DNA from: Ceratodon purpureus
Lineage: Eukaryota; Streptophyta; Bryopsida; Pseudoditrichales; Ditrichaceae
Assembly (NCBI GenBank): GCA_014871385.1
Contig: CM026423.1
Span: 3,228,408 to 3,292,407, forward strand
Direction: 5' to 3'
Length of the DNA: 64,000 nt
The notes under the pieces were generated by a model that searched no databases, was not told where the DNA came from, and worked only from the letters and a program-made list of their open reading frames with translations. The position numbers were made by a program, and so were the translations under genes. Positions 59,419 to 64,000 of this stretch are shown one piece after another; positions within the stretch are counted from its first letter, which is position 1; every line of letters starts with the position of its first letter.

Positions 59419-59969
59419 TTAATCTCTTCTATCAAGTTGGTATGAAGAGTAAAAGTTCAAAGTTGAAATTGATTGACATAGTAGATTAAACATAACTTGA
59501 TATGAAAATTTGACTAAACTTTGACTTCATTAATCCCTTTATCATTTGTGGATATTTAAATGATATTACAAATTTATGAAGGTTTGGATGGAATGGGGCA
59601 AAAGAGTGAGAATTTAGACAATTGTGCAATTTTTTCTGCCTCACATAAAAGGGTGAGCAAAAGGCGCTTCTGACCTCAAAGTGCTAATTGCGAGACTGTT
59701 GATGTTTATTCTACTGTAAGGAGGGTCATTGGCTTACAACAAAAAACTATATGTGGGGGGTGTCTATAGTGAAATCTAGAGAGCGGCTTAGGTTGGCAAA
59801 TTTTACAGCCTTCTAGAAGCAAAGTACTGGCGACATTCACATCTCTAACCGTGCCGTTTTGGCTTATTCATTTCAATCAAACTGATGTTTTGGCTAACAC
59901 ATCACGTGAAAAATAATAGTGTAATACAACATAATACAAGTGAAAATTAATAAACAAAAAATTCAAGCA

Positions 59970-60024
59970 ATCAGACAAGGAGTTGAACCCCGATCTGAAG
60001 AGCGTGCCCATTGTAGTGTCTGAT
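59970..60024 (-). other. tRNA-like block in the 3' part of hAT copy 2
   Basis: Read on the minus strand: ATCAGAC (60024-60018) pairs with GTCTGAT (59976-59970), and the T-arm-like GGGG-TTCAACT-CCTT is kept through G-T pairs. Relative to copy 1 one stem pair changes from T-A to C-G on both sides, so pairing is preserved. Confidence 0.5.
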
Positions 60025-60159
60025 CTCACCCACCTCCACCAAGTTACTAAATATTATGATAAACTTATGCAAGAATTCAGCGCATGAAACTTGCAAAAAT
60101 TATGAAGACATAAGAGCTGAATAAGCTCATTGTGCCGTCCCATGGCTCTCCTTTGCTTC

Positions 60160-62570
60160 TCTCTAGTGGTCGAAAGCAACACCGTTTCTAAAGGAACGAT
60201 TCTAAGTCATACCATGTTTAAGAGAACAGTCCGATGGAAGTGTCAAGGTTGCCCCCCAAACGATTCCGCACCTTACTTTTTACAAAACTTAGTATAGAAA
60301 ACGTACGTTCATCCTCACAAGAGCCCAACACCGTCTTGATAGCAATATTGGCGGCTTCATCTACTCGGACAACTTGTTGCCGAGCAGGGCGTTGCAGCCG
60401 AGACGCTACCAAAGTCTAGTCATAGGGATAATATCGCCGGGGGGGGGGGGGGGGGGGGGGGGGGGCTCAAGTGACTTTTTTGCATTCCCCTTCATGGTCA
60501 GCTTGAAGAGGCACAATTGCATCCACAGTAGATGCATGTCCAAGGGAGGAATAACTGCCTTAAATTCCCATTGGCCATGTTGCCCATCGATCTCATGGTG
60601 CAAAACTGTATTTTTATGACCTCCAAATGCTGAGTCTAAAAACTCGTCACATTTATCTTATAACCAATACAGAGGGAAAATAATTCCCAGGGCCTCCATA
60701 ACCTCGAAGTCAGAAAAACGCTTGTCAAGCTGTTGAATCAACATCTCAACCGCGGCGGTGCACTTCTCCTTTACGACGGTTAGAATAGCTGTGAGGTCAC
60801 TGCGGGGAACTGATTGTGGGCGGCCTCAAAGAGGGTCCACAAAGTGGGCAGCATGTATGTGATCATTCACACCAAATCCCAAGGTCTTGGCTCCATCATT
60901 CAGATCAGTCACCCATTCCTGCTGAATAGTGTGAGTGTGGTCTGAAACCACGTCGTGGAAGAGCTCAAAGCGACAGACTTCAATGGCAGTGCCACTGTCA
61001 ACATACATTTTGAATATCTCATGTTGACATATCTTCACTGCGACAATAAATTAGAGACAAAGATGTAACAAGACTGAGCAAACTTGATTAATGAGTGAAT
61101 GGATTCAAGCAAAGGAAGGATATAGGGCAAAGCAAAGACCGTCGTCACGTCAAGAAGACATTGGAGGTTTGCCATTGTAGTAAGTTCCTTACCGGCGTCC
61201 TTAGCAAATTTGGCTATGAGATCCTTGTACTTGCCTTGAATTCGTTTGAGGGGATCAAGCAGGGAGATCCAATAGGTATGCACCTGCTTTAGAATATTGA
61301 GCCCTATGTCTCCACAAGTTTAGCGAGCGCCAAATGGCGTTTAAGGGATCCTGCAAAGTACGAGTGCAGATTTTTGCACAACCGTTCTAGCTTCTGGACA
61401 AATGGCAAGCCTGATAGAGCCTCAACAACAAGGTTAGTTCGATGAGAAAAGTCCTTAACACCAATGACGTAGGCGACATAGGAGCTTTGTGACTGGTGAG
61501 TCATTCCACTACAATTGCTTTGGAATACAGCAGGACCATTTGCCTTAAAGCAAATTAGCTTCGGTGCAAGCTCTGTTCTAGATAGACCCCCATGCCAATC
61601 GATCTGATGAAGGATCATTTCTGTGAGGTTGGTTGCATTAGCATCACAATCAACTCGACGTATACAAATGGGATGAGAATCCCTTGTGTAATTCATGCTA
61701 TAGTATATGTGAACAGAGAGCCACTCATGATTATCGATTCTAGTGACCTCATCTGCTAAGGCCAAGATGAACAAAGCCTCTGAGACTCCTCTTTTCAACC
61801 TATCATCACATACTAAAGTCATCGCACAAGCAAAGTCCCACCCCGTCTCCTGACTCCAATGCTTCTTAGAAATTTCAGCGGCATTGACAAACGCAAACAA
61901 CTTCTACTTATCAGAATATTCCGCCATCAGCTTGCCATGCATGACCACATTTAGGCAGCACTTCATCTGCACCATCTTCCGACGCTGTACTTCGTCACTT
62001 CAGCCAAGACCTTGGTAATCACCGTATGCCCTCCCCTTGCAAACCACACCCGCTCATTCTTTATGCGTTGATTTTGACCCACGTAATAATACTCACCTCT
62101 CTTCACTTTCCCCATATCCACCATAGCTCTCTGACGACTAGCATGCTTCAATAGACCGTCGATTTTCGGCACCAAGAGCTCCTTCCAAACCTCAACTTCC
62201 ATGCAAATTTTGCATCGCACTTGCGTTCTGGTGCTACCAACGCCCACTACAGATTCCGCCCAGGGGAGCTTTGCGGCCCAAGAGTCCTGGAAATGCTGCA
62301 TGGCATTGTAATTCTAGGTTGCCTTTACTTCCGCCAAGGTCACCGCATCCACCACAATATAGTCGGGGATTTCGGGTTTTGCATGAGTGGAGCGCTCCTC
62401 GTCGACAGTGCAGTTGGAGTCAGGTTGCGGCTCCTTGAAATTTAGCTCTTGCTTCACCTGCAAAAAATTCAAAGAGTTATCACTATCTATATCTACGGTG
62501 TTAGGTGGAGCGCGACCTCCGCAAAGAAATTTACAGAGGGGAGCCTGAATTTTGCACACTGCGGGCGCCA
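60160..62570 (-). pseudogene. Broken hAT transposase (ZNF862-like), copy 2
   Basis: The frame keeps an ATG (minus strand, about 62570; MAPAVCKIQAPLCKFLCGG). It then shows the BED finger (VRCKICMEVEVWKELL, LLKHASRQRAMVDMGKVKRG), the core (ALADEVTRIDNHEWLSVHIYY, FSHRTNLVVEALSGLPFVQK) and the dimerisation motif (GSCEDERTFSILSFVKSKVR). Coding is split over several frames (62570-62314, 62301-61963, 61900-61304, 61283-61035, 61038-60826, 60603-60218), and a 27-G run interrupts it at 60439-60465. Non-functional. Confidence 0.83.
60439..60465. repeat. 27-base G homopolymer
   Basis: An uninterrupted run of 27 G inside the hAT copy 2 remnant, where copy 1 has ordinary sequence (PPHDVN). Likely slippage expansion; its true length is uncertain in any assembly. 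Confidence 0.9.
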
Positions 62571-63107
62571 TGACCCTAAACGAACCTCTCCCGACGACTC
62601 TATTGGAACGCATAGCAAGATCGCCAATTTCCACCCCGCACAAAACAAGCAGATTGCAACACATAAATTCCAAGTCCAATACACACAAAATCCAAAACCC
62701 AGTACTGAGGTAAGAAACTTCCTTCATCGTCGTCGCTCATATACTCCACGGGTCAAACTTGAAACCTCATCTGCACCTGCCTATTCACTGACACTGTCCT
62801 CAATTGCGCTGCCAATTCAGTACACCTCCGCTCAAAAGTCTGCACACAAACTAAAACTAAACAAGTATTCAGAATGTGGCACCAAGGAGACAGAAAATAA
62901 ATGGACATGGCACCAAACAAAGACAGAGGAGAGAAATGCTGGCTGAGATCCCCAAATGCAAGATCAGCAATGGCGATATTGGATTAAAATGGGGGGATCC
63001 AATTCACTATTGGAAATCTGGTAGTGCTACACCAAGCCAGTCAACCACGGCTTCGGTTGGGTGTATTCAGCCCTATACTCAGCTCCCACTACACCTGCTA
63101 GACTTGA

Positions 63108-64000
63108 CTAGTGGCGAGTACACCCTGCTACAGTCTCAAAGTTTAAATGCGAGGAAACCAATCCAAGTTTGGTAATTGTGAACATGTCTCTACAATTTTC
63201 GAGTCTGAAAGCACTAGTGAATCGACAATTGAGGTGGCCCACACTGAACAGTGAAGCAGGTTTACTTGAAATAGGGGATGCTCTGTCCGTTGATGACATG
63301 GTAGTTTGTGACCCCACCGGCAGCCGCCCTGACCTGTCGTTGATACCATGTGCGAAAATATCACAGGGTTGATATCCCCCATAGCATGAAGCTGCCGCTG
63401 GTGGCCGGCGAGGATCCTGACGATTCTGTGCACTGTCCATCAAGCTCTGGGAGAGCGTCTTGCGCATCCGGCTGAGCTCCGCTTCCAAGCTCCGCAGCCT
63501 ACTCTCGGTCGCCTGGTAGTCCGCTTTCGGAGGAGGGGCTATCTCCTTCTTGACGGCCGTGTTGTGTGACGCTACGGTCGTGTTGTGTGACGCTGCGGCG
63601 TACATGACATCGTCAATGTAGAGATCGTTGTCCATGTCGCGGAATGACGAGCCCATAGATCGGAAGGAGTCTTGGGTGTACTTACATGTGTGGTGGCGGC
63701 CTGAGTTCCCAGCGGAAGGGTAGGAGGACAGAGGAGCCGAGTTAGGAAGAATGGAACGGCCATGGCTGTGCGAATCAGGGTGTTCTCGGAACGGCTGCGC
63801 CGCGGATTCGAGGTGAGAGTTTAGTACCGACCTTGTTTGCAGCTGCTGCATGAACATTGCTTGCACGACCATCCGCAGCGGCATCAGGTCGTTCTGCACC
63901 GCATGTGCGCACGCCTCTTGCGAGAGCTTCTGGCAGTTTAGAGTTCGGCACACGGTCAGCCGCTCCTCTTGCGAGGTGCTCGGGTGAGCCTTGAGGAATA
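63108..64000 (-). CDS. NPH3/RPT2-family protein, C-terminal part (cut by the window edge)
   Basis: Plant-specific BTB-NPH3 proteins act as CUL3 ligase adaptors or scaffolds, for example in phototropin signalling at the plasma membrane. The frame enters from the right edge (KAHPSTSQEERLTVCRTLNC, then QKLSQEACAHAVQNDLMPLR and VVQAMFMQQ), the diagnostic end of the NPH3 domain. It continues with a Ser-rich linker and a coiled coil (ATESRLRSLEAELSRMRKTL), as usual in this family. The BTB domain and start lie outside the window. The true 3' end is uncertain: the frame stays open to 63108, but a good donor CAG|GTCAGG at about 63334 may end this exon earlier. hAT copy 2 begins within ~150-350 bp of the 3' end. 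Confidence 0.85.
   Translation of the reverse strand, partial: FLKAHPSTSQEERLTVCRTLNCQKLSQEACAHAVQNDLMPLRMVVQAMFMQQLQTRSVLNSHLESAAQPFREHPDSHSHGRSILPNSAPLSSYPSAGNSGRHHTCKYTQDSFRSMGSSFRDMDNDLYIDDVMYAAASHNTTVASHNTAVKKEIAPPPKADYQATESRLRSLEAELSRMRKTLSQSLMDSAQNRQDPRRPPAAASCYGGYQPCDIFAHGINDRSGRLPVGSQTTMSSTDRASPISSKPASLFSVGHLNCRFTSAFRLENCRDMFTITKLGLVSSHLNFETVAGCTRH

Larger units (their letters stand above)
59640..63000 (-). mobile_element. hAT-superfamily transposon, degenerate copy 2
   Basis: Minus-strand relative of the copy at 40020-43655. Matching blocks run from the 5' non-coding region (GGTGCCAC near 62885) through the coding part to the 3' CTCACCC block near 59655. Exact termini are unresolved. 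Coding similarity is roughly 75-80% by eye, so the two are not recent duplicates of each other. Confidence 0.72.

Noticed and set aside
1-64000. CRISPR arrays, prokaryotic operons, rRNA genes
   Set aside because: No spaced identical repeats or rRNA-like blocks seen, and the spliced genes show the DNA is eukaryotic nuclear.

Overview
This window looks like nuclear DNA of a land plant. The host genes have short GT-AG introns and plant-type products: U2A' snRNP protein, the SUMO-conjugating enzyme SCE1, an mRNA cap guanine-N7 methyltransferase, a CYP78A cytochrome P450 and an NPH3/RPT2-family protein. The mobile elements (a piggyBac with its own MITEs, hAT elements related to ZNF862, a CACTA MITE, and unfamiliar genes encoding coiled-coil proteins) make me lean towards a bryophyte or other non-seed plant, but that is an inference and I cannot name a species.

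Layout. 0-14 kb is gene-dense: U2A' (+, 8 exons), SCE1 (-, 5 exons) and the cap methyltransferase (+, 13 exons). Between the last two lies a large inverted duplication of the SCE1 5' half. Its outer ~990 bp (intron 1 and exon 2) are almost identical in the two arms, while the inner promoter part, made of ~157-bp degenerate tandem units, has diverged. 14-17.3 kb is AT-rich and mostly empty, with one decayed reading frame.

17.3-23 kb is a GC-rich island of unfamiliar sequence: a 649-residue coiled-coil/RING-like gene with one clear intron, an array of repeated splice-acceptor-like modules, an unrecognised 388-residue gene on the opposite strand, and a 27-bp perfect palindrome. 23-27.7 kb holds broken, unidentified coding remnants. 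30-33.7 kb is a second GC-rich island with a 624-residue coiled-coil protein, a good TATA box and nearby direct repeats; it resembles genes carried by plant mobile elements.

From 27.7 kb onward the AT-rich background is studded with DNA transposons. One piggyBac element (52011-57982) appears structurally whole: TTAA on both sides, matching terminal repeats, and a 971-codon transposase frame with the DDD residues and a C-terminal Cys-rich finger. Five short non-autonomous elements and one lone end share its TTAA plus CCCCTAAA-type ends and form two subfamilies; only the one with piggyBac-like inner ends is firmly linked to it. A CACTA MITE lies at 33.9 kb. Two related, broken hAT elements lie in opposite orientation at 40.0-43.7 and 59.6-63.0 kb; each carries in its 3' part a short tRNA-like block with a compensated base pair. 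Between them sits the CYP78A gene (45.3-47.2 kb). The right edge cuts an NPH3-family gene.

How it fits together: the host genes look like ordinary independent genes. The unusual biology is in the mobile DNA (an apparently complete plant piggyBac with a MITE family) and in the SCE1 inverted duplication, which could make a hairpin RNA or undergo gene conversion. All exon borders were read by eye from splice signals and family knowledge; no searches were run.
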